A stretch of DNA of 37,438 nt from an uncultured Clostridia bacterium (lineage in GTDB: Bacteria; Bacillota; Clostridia; Christensenellales; Aristaeellaceae): positions 1 to 37,438 of the forward strand of contig CAKUKP010000018.1 in NCBI GenBank assembly GCA_934663625.1, written 5' to 3'. The stretch's first letter is position 1. Each line of letters starts with the position of its first letter. The position numbers were made by a program, and so were the translations under genes. Below the pieces are notes generated by a model. It ran no database searches. It saw only the letters and a list, made by a program, of their open reading frames with translations, and was not told where the DNA came from. Shown here piece after piece: positions 25,288 through 33,708 of the stretch.

Positions 25288-25317
25288 GTCGGAAAAAATC
25301 GATCAAATTGGTCGGAA
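25288..25317 (+). promoter_or_regulatory. Candidate IscR operator
   Basis: Just after the predicted start site lies GATCAAATTGGTC (25301-25313), a dyad symmetrical at 10 of 13 positions, overlapped by a repeated GTCGGAA (25288-25294 and 25311-25317). Position and symmetry fit an autoregulatory Rrf2-family site; this is inference. Confidence 0.4.
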
Positions 25318-25340
25318 TTCGCCGAAGGGAGGGATCGCTG

Positions 25341-25778
25341 ATGAAATTATCCACCCGCGGAAGGTACGGCATACATGCAATGTACGATCTTGCGGTACAC
25401 TATGGCGACGGGCCGCAATCGATCAAATCCATTGCGGAACGACAGACGATTCCGGAGGCGTATCTGGAACAGCTGATCGCGCTTCTGCGGCGCGAGGGGC
25501 TGGTGATCAGCAACCGCGGCGCGCAGGGCGGCTATCGATTGTCCCGCGAACCGAAAAACATTACGGTGGGCGAAGTGCTGCGGGTGCTGGAGGGCAATCT
25601 GAATCTGGTGGATTGTCTGCTGGAGGAGGACAGCTGCGGCAAATCCTGCGCGTGCCCTTCGCGCATCGTATGGATGAAGATTCGCGATGGTCTGAACGCC
25701 ATCGTGGACGGCATCACGCTTCAGGATATGATTGATGAATACGCGTGCCTGAAGGCACAGGGGGAACAGGGGGAATAA
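25341..25778 (+). CDS. iscR: Rrf2-family regulator, IscR-like
   Basis: Transcription regulator of Fe-S cluster or cysteine genes, 145 residues. ATG 25341 follows AAGGGAGGG; upstream in-frame codons are ignored. Winged helix at about 1-75 with MKLSTRGRYGIHAMYDLA and the wing SNRGAQGGYRLSR. Cysteines at 92, 99, 103 and 105 lie where IscR binds its [2Fe-2S] cluster (E. coli uses Cys92, 98 and 104). Clostridial relatives (CymR) lack this cluster of cysteines, so an IscR-type sensor is favoured. iscS follows after 5 bases. Confidence 0.85.
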   Translation: MKLSTRGRYGIHAMYDLAVHYGDGPQSIKSIAERQTIPEAYLEQLIALLRREGLVISNRGAQGGYRLSREPKNITVGEVLRVLEGNLNLVDCLLEEDSCGKSCACPSRIVWMKIRDGLNAIVDGITLQDMIDEYACLKAQGEQGE

Positions 25779-25783
25779 GCATC

Positions 25784-26968
25784 ATGAAGAAGATTTATAT
25801 GGACAACGGCGCGACCACGCGCGTAACCGAACCCGTATTTGAGGCGATGAAGCCCTATTTCTGTGAAATCTGGGGCAATCCCTCCTCCATGCATGATTAC
25901 GGCTATGAAGCCCACCACGCGGTGGAAAACGCCCGCAAGCAGGTCGCGAAGGCGATCAACGCGGATGTGAACGAAATTTATTTCACCGGCTGCGGCACCG
26001 AATCCGATAACTGGGCGGTGCGCGGCGCGGCGTATCAGAATATCAAAAAGGGCAGGCACATCATCACCACGGCGATCGAACATCACGCCATTCTGCACAC
26101 CTGCCAGCAGCTGGAAAAGGAAGGCTTTGAAGTAACCTACCTGCCGGTGGACGAATTCGGCTTCGTAACCGCTGAGCAGCTGGAGGGCGCGATTCGCCCC
26201 GATACCACGCTGGTATCCGTGATGACCGCCAACAACGAAATCGGCACCATCGAACCCATCGCGGAGCTGGCGGCGGTGTGCAAGGCGCACGGCGTTCTGT
26301 TCCACACCGATGCGGTACAGGCGATCGGCAGCGTGCATTTCGATGTAAAGGCGATGAACATCGATATGCTGTCCATGTCCGGCCATAAGTTCCATGCGCC
26401 GAAGGGCGTGGGCGTTCTGTATGTAAAGCGCGGCGTGCGCCTGCAGAACCTGATCAACGGCGGCGCGCAGGAGCGCGGTAAGCGCGCGGGCACCGAAAAT
26501 CTGGCGTCCATCGTGGGTCTGGGCAAGGCGATTGAAATCGCGACCGCCAATATCGATGCGCACAACGCCTATCTTTCGAAGATTCGCGATCACATCATCG
26601 AACGCATTGAAAAGGAAATTCCCTACGTTCGCGTAAACGGCGATCGCACGCATCGCCTGCCGGGCAATGTGAACGTGTGCTTCCGCTTCATCGAAGGCGA
26701 AGCGCTGCTGATGAGCCTGAACGCGAAGGGCATCGCCGGATCCTCCGGCTCCGCCTGCACCAGCGGATCGCTGGATCCCAGCCATGTGCTGCTGGCGATC
26801 GGTCTGCCGCACGAAATCGCACATGGTTCGCTGCGCCTTTCCCTGAGCGAGGAAAACACCATGGAAGAGGCCGATTACGCGGTGGATTGTCTGGTGGAAA
26901 TCGTGGCGCGTCTGCGCGCGATGTCGCCGCTGTACGATGATTTCATCAAGGAAAATAAAAACAAATAA
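25784..26968 (+). CDS. iscS: Cysteine desulfurase
   Basis: PLP enzyme that takes sulfur from L-cysteine and hands it to the IscU scaffold. It has 394 residues from ATG 25784, 5 bases after iscR. N-terminal IYMDNGATT; the PLP lysine is Lys202 in MSGHKFHAPKG; the catalytic cysteine is Cys325 in SSGSACTSGSLDPSHV, on the longer mobile loop typical of group I (IscS/NifS) enzymes. IscR and IscU on either side confirm the role in Fe-S assembly. Confidence 0.95.
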   Translation: MKKIYMDNGATTRVTEPVFEAMKPYFCEIWGNPSSMHDYGYEAHHAVENARKQVAKAINADVNEIYFTGCGTESDNWAVRGAAYQNIKKGRHIITTAIEHHAILHTCQQLEKEGFEVTYLPVDEFGFVTAEQLEGAIRPDTTLVSVMTANNEIGTIEPIAELAAVCKAHGVLFHTDAVQAIGSVHFDVKAMNIDMLSMSGHKFHAPKGVGVLYVKRGVRLQNLINGGAQERGKRAGTENLASIVGLGKAIEIATANIDAHNAYLSKIRDHIIERIEKEIPYVRVNGDRTHRLPGNVNVCFRFIEGEALLMSLNAKGIAGSSGSACTSGSLDPSHVLLAIGLPHEIAHGSLRLSLSEENTMEEADYAVDCLVEIVARLRAMSPLYDDFIKENKNK

Positions 26969-27023
26969 TCGGGCGCGCGTCCGAACGAACTGAAAACATC
27001 GATTGCTTGAAAGGAGCATGATT

Positions 27024-27446
27024 ATGGAATATACCGAGCAGGTAATGGATCATTTCACCAACCCCCGCAACATGGGCGAAATGGAAGACGCCAGCGGCGT
27101 AGGCACCGTGGGCAACGCCAAGTGCGGCGATATTATGCGCATCTACATCAAGGTGGAAAATGATGTGATCGTGGATGTAAAATTCAAGACCTTCGGCTGC
27201 GGCGCGGCGATCGCAACGTCCAGCAAGGCCACCGAAATGGTAAAGGGCAAGACCATCGATGAAGCCCTGAAGATCACCAATAAGGCCGTTATGGAAGCGC
27301 TGGGCGGTTTGCCGCCGGTAAAGGTGCATTGCTCCGTGCTGGCGGAGGAAGCCCTGCACGCCGCGATTCAGGATTATCGCGACCGCATGGAAAAGGGCCT
27401 TCCGCCCAAAATGGAGGAGGACGATGAAAACGTCCGCTACGTCTGA
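27024..27446 (+). CDS. iscU: Fe-S cluster scaffold protein IscU/NifU-like
   Basis: Scaffold on which [2Fe-2S] clusters are built; 140 residues. ATG 27024 is chosen because AAGGAG (27011-27016) lies 7 bases before it, while ATG 27018 would be too close. Cluster ligands Cys34 (NAKCGD, with Asp36), Cys59 (FGCGAA) and Cys103 (VHCSVLAEEAL) match the E. coli IscU pattern. No hscA, hscB, fdx or iscA follows, the reduced set usual in Clostridia. Confidence 0.94.
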   Translation: MEYTEQVMDHFTNPRNMGEMEDASGVGTVGNAKCGDIMRIYIKVENDVIVDVKFKTFGCGAAIATSSKATEMVKGKTIDEALKITNKAVMEALGGLPPVKVHCSVLAEEALHAAIQDYRDRMEKGLPPKMEEDDENVRYV

Positions 27447-27475
27447 TTGACAAAATCAAAAAAATAGGATATGAT
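27447..27475 (+). promoter_or_regulatory. hflX promoter
   Basis: TTGACA (27447-27452) starts one base after the iscU stop; a 17-base A-rich spacer leads to TATGAT (27470-27475). The start site would be near 27482. Confidence 0.8.
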
Positions 27476-27479
27476 CGCA

Positions 27480-27515
27480 GGGAACGGGCAATTGTCCGTT
27501 CCCATGATTTTTATT
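27480..27515 (+). terminator. Hairpin at the 5' end of the hflX transcript
   Basis: GGGAACGG (27480-27487) pairs with CCGTTCCC (27496-27503), followed by ATGATTTTTATTT. It could end the iscRSU transcript and, because it lies at or after the hflX start site, also attenuate hflX. Confidence 0.65.
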
Positions 27516-27529
27516 TGAGGGATGAAGAC

Positions 27530-29284
27530 ATGATTCATGGAAATCTGGAAGGCATTCGCGAAAGCGCGCTGAACGAACTGGAAAAGCTATACGATTCCGA
27601 ATTTGAGCGCGATCAATATCTGCCGGATCGCCTGTTGAACATACTGGTTCGGTTCACGGATCAGATCAACCGCGAAATGCTGGTGTATCTGGGGCGCGAT
27701 GGCAGCGTGCTGGAAATCGCCATCGGTTCGATCGGATCGATCGCGCTGCCGGAATTGCATCTGCGCCGAAATCCGGATCGCTTATCCGGCTTCCGCTGCA
27801 TCCACACCCATCCGGGCGGGGACGCGCGCCTGTCCAGCGTAGATTTGCAGGCGCTTCGGCTGCTTCGGTTCGATTCCATGTGCGCGGTCGGCGTGCAGGA
27901 TGGGCGCTGCACCGGCATCAGCGCGGCGTTTCTGGGCGAAATGGAGTATTCCAATCTGTCCGTGGTGATTCACGGGCCGGTAAAGCCCGGCAGAATTCCT
28001 CAGTACAATTGGATGCGCGAAATCGATCAGGCGGAGGAGCGCGTCAAGGAAGCCATCGCGAAGGGCGGCATCGTGGAAACCGCCGAAAAGGCGATGCTGA
28101 TTTCCACCGACAGCGAGGAATCGCTGGAGGAGCTGGCGAGCCTTGCCGAAACCGCGGGCGCGATCGTGATCACCCGCGTGATGCAGAACCGCCAGAAGCC
28201 CGATCCCGCCACATTCATCGGCAGCGGCAAGGCGGAGGAGCTTTCGCTGGTATGTCAGGCGATGGAGATCGATCTGGCGATCGTGGATGATGAGCTGACC
28301 GGCGCGCAGCAGCGCAATCTGGAAAACGTGCTGGGCGTGCGCGTGATCGATCGCACGGCGCTGATTCTGGATATATTCGCCCAGCGCGCGCAGACCGCCG
28401 AGGGCAAGCTGCAGGTGGAGCTGGCGCAGATGAAATACCGCCTGCCGCGGCTTACGGGCATGGGCAATGCGCTGTCCCGTCTGGGCGGCGGCATCGGCAC
28501 GCGCGGCCCCGGCGAAACCCGTCTGGAGGTGGATCGCCGCAGAATCCGCAAGCGCATCGATGATCTGCAGGCGCAGCTGAACGAACTCAAGCGCCAGCGC
28601 GATATGCGCCGCGCGCGCCGCGATAAGCAGGAACAGATCACCGTGGCGCTGGTGGGCTATACCAATGCGGGCAAATCCACGCTTTTGAACGCGCTTTCCG
28701 GCGCGGATGTGCTGGTGGAGGATAAATTGTTCGCCACGCTGGATCCTGTGATGCGCAATGTGGAATTGCCGGAAAATCGATCCTGCCTGCTGGTGGATAC
28801 GGTCGGCTTTATCCGCAAGCTGCCGCATCAGCTGGTAGAAGCTTTCCATTCCACGCTGGAGGAAGCCCTGTACGCGGATCTTCTGGTGGTGGTATCGGAT
28901 GTATCCAACCCGCAGTACCGCGAACAGCGCGATACCGTGTTCCACGTATTGAATGAACTGGGCGCGGGCGGGAAACCCGTGCTGGAGGCGCTGAACAAGG
29001 CCGATCGCGCCAAGATCGGCGATCAGGTGGAGCCCGCGGACGCGATCATCATCTCTGCGCGCGAGGGTCGCGGTCTGGACGCGCTGAAGATGGAGATTTC
29101 CCGCCGAATCGCCGCGATGCGCCACCGCGTGGAGCTTACGATTCCCTACGATAAGGGCGCGGTGCTTTCGCTGATTCACAATCGCGGTCAGGTATTGGGC
29201 GAGGAATATCTGGCGGAGGGCACGAAGGTGGAATGCCTGCTGGACGCGGCGCTGTATCAGCGCGTGCTTTCGATGCTGAAATGA
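27530..29284 (+). CDS. hflX: GTPase HflX with N-terminal JAMM-like domain
   Basis: Ribosome-associated GTPase that splits stalled or heat-damaged 70S ribosomes. It has 584 residues from ATG 27530 (GAGGGA upstream), against about 420 for the classical form. Residues 1-165 form an extra domain with IHTHPGG: His92, His94, then seven residues, Ser102 and Asp105, an exact HxHx7Sx2D JAMM motif, with Glu49 as the candidate upstream Glu. The classical part follows: N-domain with FIGSGKAEEL, ELTGAQQRNLE and GTRGPGETRLEVDRR, a basic coiled coil, then the G domain (VGYTNAGKST, P-loop Gly376-Ser383; VDTVGF; NKAD) and a C-terminal subdomain. Long clostridial HflX proteins exist; what the JAMM part does is not known to me. 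Confidence 0.95.
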   Translation: MIHGNLEGIRESALNELEKLYDSEFERDQYLPDRLLNILVRFTDQINREMLVYLGRDGSVLEIAIGSIGSIALPELHLRRNPDRLSGFRCIHTHPGGDARLSSVDLQALRLLRFDSMCAVGVQDGRCTGISAAFLGEMEYSNLSVVIHGPVKPGRIPQYNWMREIDQAEERVKEAIAKGGIVETAEKAMLISTDSEESLEELASLAETAGAIVITRVMQNRQKPDPATFIGSGKAEELSLVCQAMEIDLAIVDDELTGAQQRNLENVLGVRVIDRTALILDIFAQRAQTAEGKLQVELAQMKYRLPRLTGMGNALSRLGGGIGTRGPGETRLEVDRRRIRKRIDDLQAQLNELKRQRDMRRARRDKQEQITVALVGYTNAGKSTLLNALSGADVLVEDKLFATLDPVMRNVELPENRSCLLVDTVGFIRKLPHQLVEAFHSTLEEALYADLLVVVSDVSNPQYREQRDTVFHVLNELGAGGKPVLEALNKADRAKIGDQVEPADAIIISAREGRGLDALKMEISRRIAAMRHRVELTIPYDKGAVLSLIHNRGQVLGEEYLAEGTKVECLLDAALYQRVLSMLK

Positions 29285-29289
29285 TATAC

Positions 29290-29330
29290 AATGAATCCCC
29301 GTTCTGATTGAGGCGGAACGGGGATTCATT
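29290..29330 (+). terminator. Hairpin downstream of hflX
   Basis: A perfect 15-bp stem, AATGAATCCCCGTTC (29290-29304) with GAACGGGGATTCATT (29316-29330), and an 11-base loop. No T-tract, so termination may need help, but stem strength and position favour the end of the hflX transcript. Confidence 0.65.
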
Positions 29331-29364
29331 GCGTGCAGGCAGGGCATTTTTAATCCCACCTGCC

Positions 29365-29394
29365 TTGACAGAACGCCTACGCAGGCACTACAAT
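29365..29394 (+). promoter_or_regulatory. Promoter of the pth-mfd operon
   Basis: TTGACA (29365-29370), 18-base spacer, TACAAT (29389-29394). GGCAGG/CCTGCC (29338-29343, 29359-29364) form a stem that abuts the -35 box. Confidence 0.75.
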
Positions 29395-29445
29395 AAAACG
29401 ATAAGGAAATCTGCAATTCTGTACAAAAAACGAGGGGATGGCGGC

Positions 29446-30018
29446 ATGTATCTGATCGTGGGTCTCGGCAATCCGGGCAGAAAATATGAACACACGCGCC
29501 ACAACGTGGGCTTTGATGTGATCGAAATACTTTCGCAGAAATACGATATACCGCTTTTGAAGCTGCGCTGCAAGGCGGTGGTGGGCGAAGGCATGATTCG
29601 CGGCGAGCGCGCAGTGCTGGCGCAGCCCCAGACGTTTATGAACCTGTCCGGCGAATCGGTGGTGCAGCTTTTAAACTGGTATAAGCCGGAGGAGGATCAC
29701 CTGATCGTGGTATACGATGATGTGGATCTGCCGGAGGGCAAGATTCGCTTTCGCCCGTCCGGTAGCGCGGGTACGCACAACGGGATGCGCAACATCATCT
29801 ACCTGATGGGGCGGGATAACTTCCCGCGTGTGCGCGTGGGCATCGGCCGCCCTGCCGAGGGCTGGGATATGAAGGATTGGGTGCTGGCGACCTACAACAC
29901 GCCAGAGCTTCGCAAAACGATGTTTGATGCGTATATGAACGCGGCGGATGTGATCGCGGAGCTGATTGAAAACGGCGTGGAACCCGCGCGGCGGCTGGTT
30001 GGCAAGCTGAACGGGTAG
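29446..30018 (+). CDS. pth: Peptidyl-tRNA hydrolase
   Basis: Frees tRNA from peptidyl-tRNA that dropped off the ribosome. It has 190 residues. ATG 29446 follows GAGGGG and gives MYLIVGLGNPGRKYEHTRHN; upstream in-frame ATGs are before the promoter. The catalytic His is in TRHNVGFDV; VVYDDVDLPEGKIRFR and SAGTHNGMRNII are the other signatures. mfd follows after 45 bases, a common Firmicutes pair. Confidence 0.96.
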   Translation: MYLIVGLGNPGRKYEHTRHNVGFDVIEILSQKYDIPLLKLRCKAVVGEGMIRGERAVLAQPQTFMNLSGESVVQLLNWYKPEEDHLIVVYDDVDLPEGKIRFRPSGSAGTHNGMRNIIYLMGRDNFPRVRVGIGRPAEGWDMKDWVLATYNTPELRKTMFDAYMNAADVIAELIENGVEPARRLVGKLNG

Positions 30019-30063
30019 CAAGCTGAATGCTGAAGGGTAAAAACATCTCTTTCCGGAGGAATC

Positions 30064-33000
30064 ATGAACAAATCGCAGCAACGCACAAATTGTCTTTTGA
30101 CGCCGGTGCATGGCCTTTCGTGCTATGATCCGCTGATAAATGATCTGAACGCGCACAGGGTAAGTTCCGTATACGGAATGGACGATTCCCAGCGGGCACA
30201 TTTTCTGTCGGCGCTCGCGCGGGATACGGGGCGCGGCATGATCATACTTGTGCCGAACGATCAGGCTGCGATGTGCATGCGGGAGGATATGGACGTACTG
30301 ACGGGCGGGCGCGCAAAGATGCTGCCCCCGCGCGATATTTCCTTTGTCAGAAGCGCGGCCTCCAGCCGCGATCTGGCGATGCGGCGGGTGGAGGTGCTGG
30401 GCGCGTGCGTCGGCGGCGATGCGGATGTACTCATCGTGCCGGTGGACGCGGCGCTGCACCGGCTGGACAGGCCGGAGGTATTCCGCGAAAATACCATCGC
30501 GCTGGATGAAAGCGCGCAGATGGAGCCCGCTGATCTGATTGAAAAACTGACCCGTGCGGGCTATGAGCGCGTGCAGATCGTGGAAGCGCGCGGACAATGC
30601 GCGCTGCGCGGCGGCATTGTGGACGTGTATCCCGTGGGCGAGCCGAACGCGCTGCGCATCGAATTTTTCGATGATGAAATCGATTCGATCCGAAGCTTCG
30701 ATGTAATGACCCAGCGATCCGTATCGCGCAGAACGAAAATACGCATATTTCCCGCGAAGGAATTTTTGCTGACGGATCAACAGGCGCGCGATGCTGCGGA
30801 CGCGCTGAAGATTCAGCTGCAAGCGGCGGCGGAAAACGGAAAAACGGGCAACCGCCAGAAGCAGCTGGAGGCGCAGTTTGGGCTTTCGCCGTTCGCTGAT
30901 TTTTTGAAGGCAGCGGAGGAAGAAGCGCCCGACGCGCCGAAAAAGCGCGAAAATCCGGGCTCTGCACACGATCGCGCGTTTGCCGCCATCATCGATGCAC
31001 TGGAAACGGGCCGGTATTTCGATTGCGCAGACAGTCTGCTTCCGGTGCTGCTGAACTTCAACACGACGATATTTGAATATTTCGATGATCCGATCATCGT
31101 TTTTGATCAGCCGGAGCGCCTGCGCGAGCGGTGCGATAATCGAATCGCCGAATTTCGGGAAATGCTGGCGGCGGCGCTGGAGCATGGCGACGCGCTGCCA
31201 TCACAGGGCGAGCTTTTATTCGGCTACGATCAATTGATTGCGCGCGCGGACGGAAGGCGCGTGATGACGGTCAATTCCTTCCTGCGCGCGGATGCGGATT
31301 TCAAGCCCGAAGCGCTCTACCAGATCGAGGGCAGGAATGCGACCGCCTATCAATCCAACATTCGCGAACTGGCGATCGATATTGAAAAATGGCAAAAGGA
31401 GAATTGGCAGATCGCGCTGCTGGCGGGCGGCTCCGCGCGCGCGGCGCGGCTTTTGCAGGCGCTGCAGAATCAGAATTGCACAGGGTTAATCTGCGAAGAT
31501 TCCCCGAATGAATTGACGGCGGGCGATGTGCTGATCTTCCCGTTCACGGTAAATCGGGGATTCCTGTATCCCGAACTGCGGCTTGCCGTGGTAGCGGAAT
31601 CGGATATTTACGGCGTAAACCGCCAGAAGAGTCGAACCCGCGCGCGCAGCGGCGAAAAGATATCGGCGTTTACCGAACTGAAAATCGGCGATTACGTGGT
31701 GCATGAAAACCACGGCGTGGGTCAGTTCATGGGCGTGGTGCGCCTGTCGAGCGATGGAACCTATCGCGATTTTCTGCACATCCGCTATCAGGGCACGGAT
31801 AAGCTGTATGTGCCCACCGATCAGCTGGATCGCGTGCAGAAATACATCGGTTCCGAGGGCGAAGCGCCGAAGCTGAACCGCCTGTCCGGCGGCGAATGGC
31901 AGCGCCAGAAATCCAAGGTGCGCCAGTCGATCAAGGATATCGCGGGCGATCTTTTGAAATTATACGCCCAGCGCGAAGCCGTGCCGGGCTATGCGTTCGA
32001 ACCGGATACCCCGTGGCAGCGCGAATTCGAGGATAATTTCCCCTACGAGGAAACGCCGGATCAGCTGGCGGCGATCGAGGATATCAAGCGCGATATGGAA
32101 CGCCCGCGCGTGATGGATCGCCTGTTGTGCGGCGATGTGGGCTATGGCAAGACGGAGGTTGCGCTCCGCGCCATATTCAAGGCGGTCATGAGCGGCAAGC
32201 AGGCCGCCATGCTCGCGCCGACCACGATTCTGGTGCAGCAGCATTACGCCACGATGCTGAACCGCTTCGCGGGCTTTCCGGTACACGTAGAGGTGCTGAG
32301 CCGGTTTAAAACCGCGGCGGAGCAGAAAAAGATATTACAGGACTTAAAAGAGGGATCGATCGATGTGATCGTCGGCACGCACAGGCTGCTGGCGAAGGAT
32401 GTGGAATTTAAGGATCTGGGGCTGCTGGTGGTGGACGAGGAACAGCGCTTCGGCGTGACCCACAAGGAAGCCATCAAGCGGCTGAAGCAGAGCATTGATG
32501 TATTGACGCTGACCGCCACGCCGATTCCCAGAACGCTGCACATGTCCATGGTGGGCATTCGCGATATGAGCCTTCTGCAATCCCCACCGGAGGAGCGCTA
32601 TCCCGTGCAGACCTACGTGGTGGAATATTCCGATGGCCTGGTGCGCGACGCCATCATGCGCGAACTGGGGCGCGGCGGACAGGTATACGTGCTGTACAAC
32701 CGCGTGCAGACCATCGAAGTGATGTATGCGCGGCTGAAGCGGCTGGTGCCCGAAGCGCGAATCGCCGTCGGCCACGGCCAGATGCGGGAACACGCGCTGG
32801 AAGATGTGATGCTGGATTTCTACGAGGGCAAATTCGATGTGCTGTTGTGTACCACGATCATCGAAGCCGGCTTGGATGTGCAGCGTGCGAACACGCTGAT
32901 CGTGTGCAATGCGGATCAATTCGGCCTGTCCCAGCTATATCAGCTGCGCGGACGCGTGGGGCGCAGCAATCGATTGGCGTATGCGTATCTTACCGTCAGC

Positions 33001-33705
33001 CCGAACAAGGTGCTTACCGAAACGGCGGATAAGCGCCTGAACGCCATCCGCGAATTTACCGAATTCGGATCGGGTTTCCGCGTCGCAATGCGCGATCTGG
33101 AGATCCGCGGCGCGGGCAACCTGCTGGGCAGCCAGCAGAGCGGCTTTATGGCGTCGGTCGGCTATGATATGTATGTGAAGATGATCGAGGATGCGGTGCG
33201 CGAAATGCGCGGCGATACTTCGATGGGCGATGTGGAAACCCGCGTGGATGTGAAGGTGGATGCCTATCTTCCGCAGGAATACGTATCCAACGATATGCTG
33301 CGCGTGGAAATGTACAAAAAGATCGCGTCCATCCGTTCGCAGGACAGCCGCGATGATCTGATCGAGGAATTGATCGATCGCTTCGGCGATCCGAACCGTC
33401 CGGTGATGAACCTGATCGAAATCGCCAGCCTGAAGGCGCTGTGCGAGCGAATCGGCATAGATTATGTAACTTCGCGCGGGTTTGATCTGATGATGCGCTT
33501 TTCCATATCGGCGGATATCGATCTGGTGCGCGTGCTGGAAGCGATTCGAAAATATCCCGATGACCTGCACATGCTGGGCGGCAATCCGCCCACGCTGGTC
33601 TATACGAAAAAGAATGCCGCGCCGGAGGAACTGCTTCGGGGCGCGGTGGATGTGATGCAAAAGGTGATCGCCGATTTCGAAGGCGGCCAGCCGAAGGAGG
33701 CGTAA
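30064..33705 (+). CDS. mfd: Transcription-repair coupling factor Mfd
   Basis: DNA translocase that removes stalled RNA polymerase and recruits UvrA; 1213 residues, slightly longer than average. ATG 30064 follows CCGGAGG. Order: UvrB-like N-terminal domains (1-500), RNA polymerase interacting domain (LKIGDYVVHENHGVGQF, about 540-610), RecG-like helicase with P-loop GDVGYGKTE from 690, VDEEQRFG (Asp791), TATPIPRTL and the QLRGRVGRS region, and a C-terminal autoinhibitory domain (YVSNDMLRVEMYKKI). Between about 265 and 300 there is a charged, Ala/Gln/Lys-rich linker. Confidence 0.97.
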   Translation: MNKSQQRTNCLLTPVHGLSCYDPLINDLNAHRVSSVYGMDDSQRAHFLSALARDTGRGMIILVPNDQAAMCMREDMDVLTGGRAKMLPPRDISFVRSAASSRDLAMRRVEVLGACVGGDADVLIVPVDAALHRLDRPEVFRENTIALDESAQMEPADLIEKLTRAGYERVQIVEARGQCALRGGIVDVYPVGEPNALRIEFFDDEIDSIRSFDVMTQRSVSRRTKIRIFPAKEFLLTDQQARDAADALKIQLQAAAENGKTGNRQKQLEAQFGLSPFADFLKAAEEEAPDAPKKRENPGSAHDRAFAAIIDALETGRYFDCADSLLPVLLNFNTTIFEYFDDPIIVFDQPERLRERCDNRIAEFREMLAAALEHGDALPSQGELLFGYDQLIARADGRRVMTVNSFLRADADFKPEALYQIEGRNATAYQSNIRELAIDIEKWQKENWQIALLAGGSARAARLLQALQNQNCTGLICEDSPNELTAGDVLIFPFTVNRGFLYPELRLAVVAESDIYGVNRQKSRTRARSGEKISAFTELKIGDYVVHENHGVGQFMGVVRLSSDGTYRDFLHIRYQGTDKLYVPTDQLDRVQKYIGSEGEAPKLNRLSGGEWQRQKSKVRQSIKDIAGDLLKLYAQREAVPGYAFEPDTPWQREFEDNFPYEETPDQLAAIEDIKRDMERPRVMDRLLCGDVGYGKTEVALRAIFKAVMSGKQAAMLAPTTILVQQHYATMLNRFAGFPVHVEVLSRFKTAAEQKKILQDLKEGSIDVIVGTHRLLAKDVEFKDLGLLVVDEEQRFGVTHKEAIKRLKQSIDVLTLTATPIPRTLHMSMVGIRDMSLLQSPPEERYPVQTYVVEYSDGLVRDAIMRELGRGGQVYVLYNRVQTIEVMYARLKRLVPEARIAVGHGQMREHALEDVMLDFYEGKFDVLLCTTIIEAGLDVQRANTLIVCNADQFGLSQLYQLRGRVGRSNRLAYAYLTVSPNKVLTETADKRLNAIREFTEFGSGFRVAMRDLEIRGAGNLLGSQQSGFMASVGYDMYVKMIEDAVREMRGDTSMGDVETRVDVKVDAYLPQEYVSNDMLRVEMYKKIASIRSQDSRDDLIEELIDRFGDPNRPVMNLIEIASLKALCERIGIDYVTSRGFDLMMRFSISADIDLVRVLEAIRKYPDDLHMLGGNPPTLVYTKKNAAPEELLRGAVDVMQKVIADFEGGQPKEA

Positions 33706-33708
33706 TTC

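Noticed and set aside
27018..27020. ATG 27018 as start of iscU
   Set aside because: Only one base separates it from AAGGAG; ATG 27024 has normal spacing and gives the family N-terminus.
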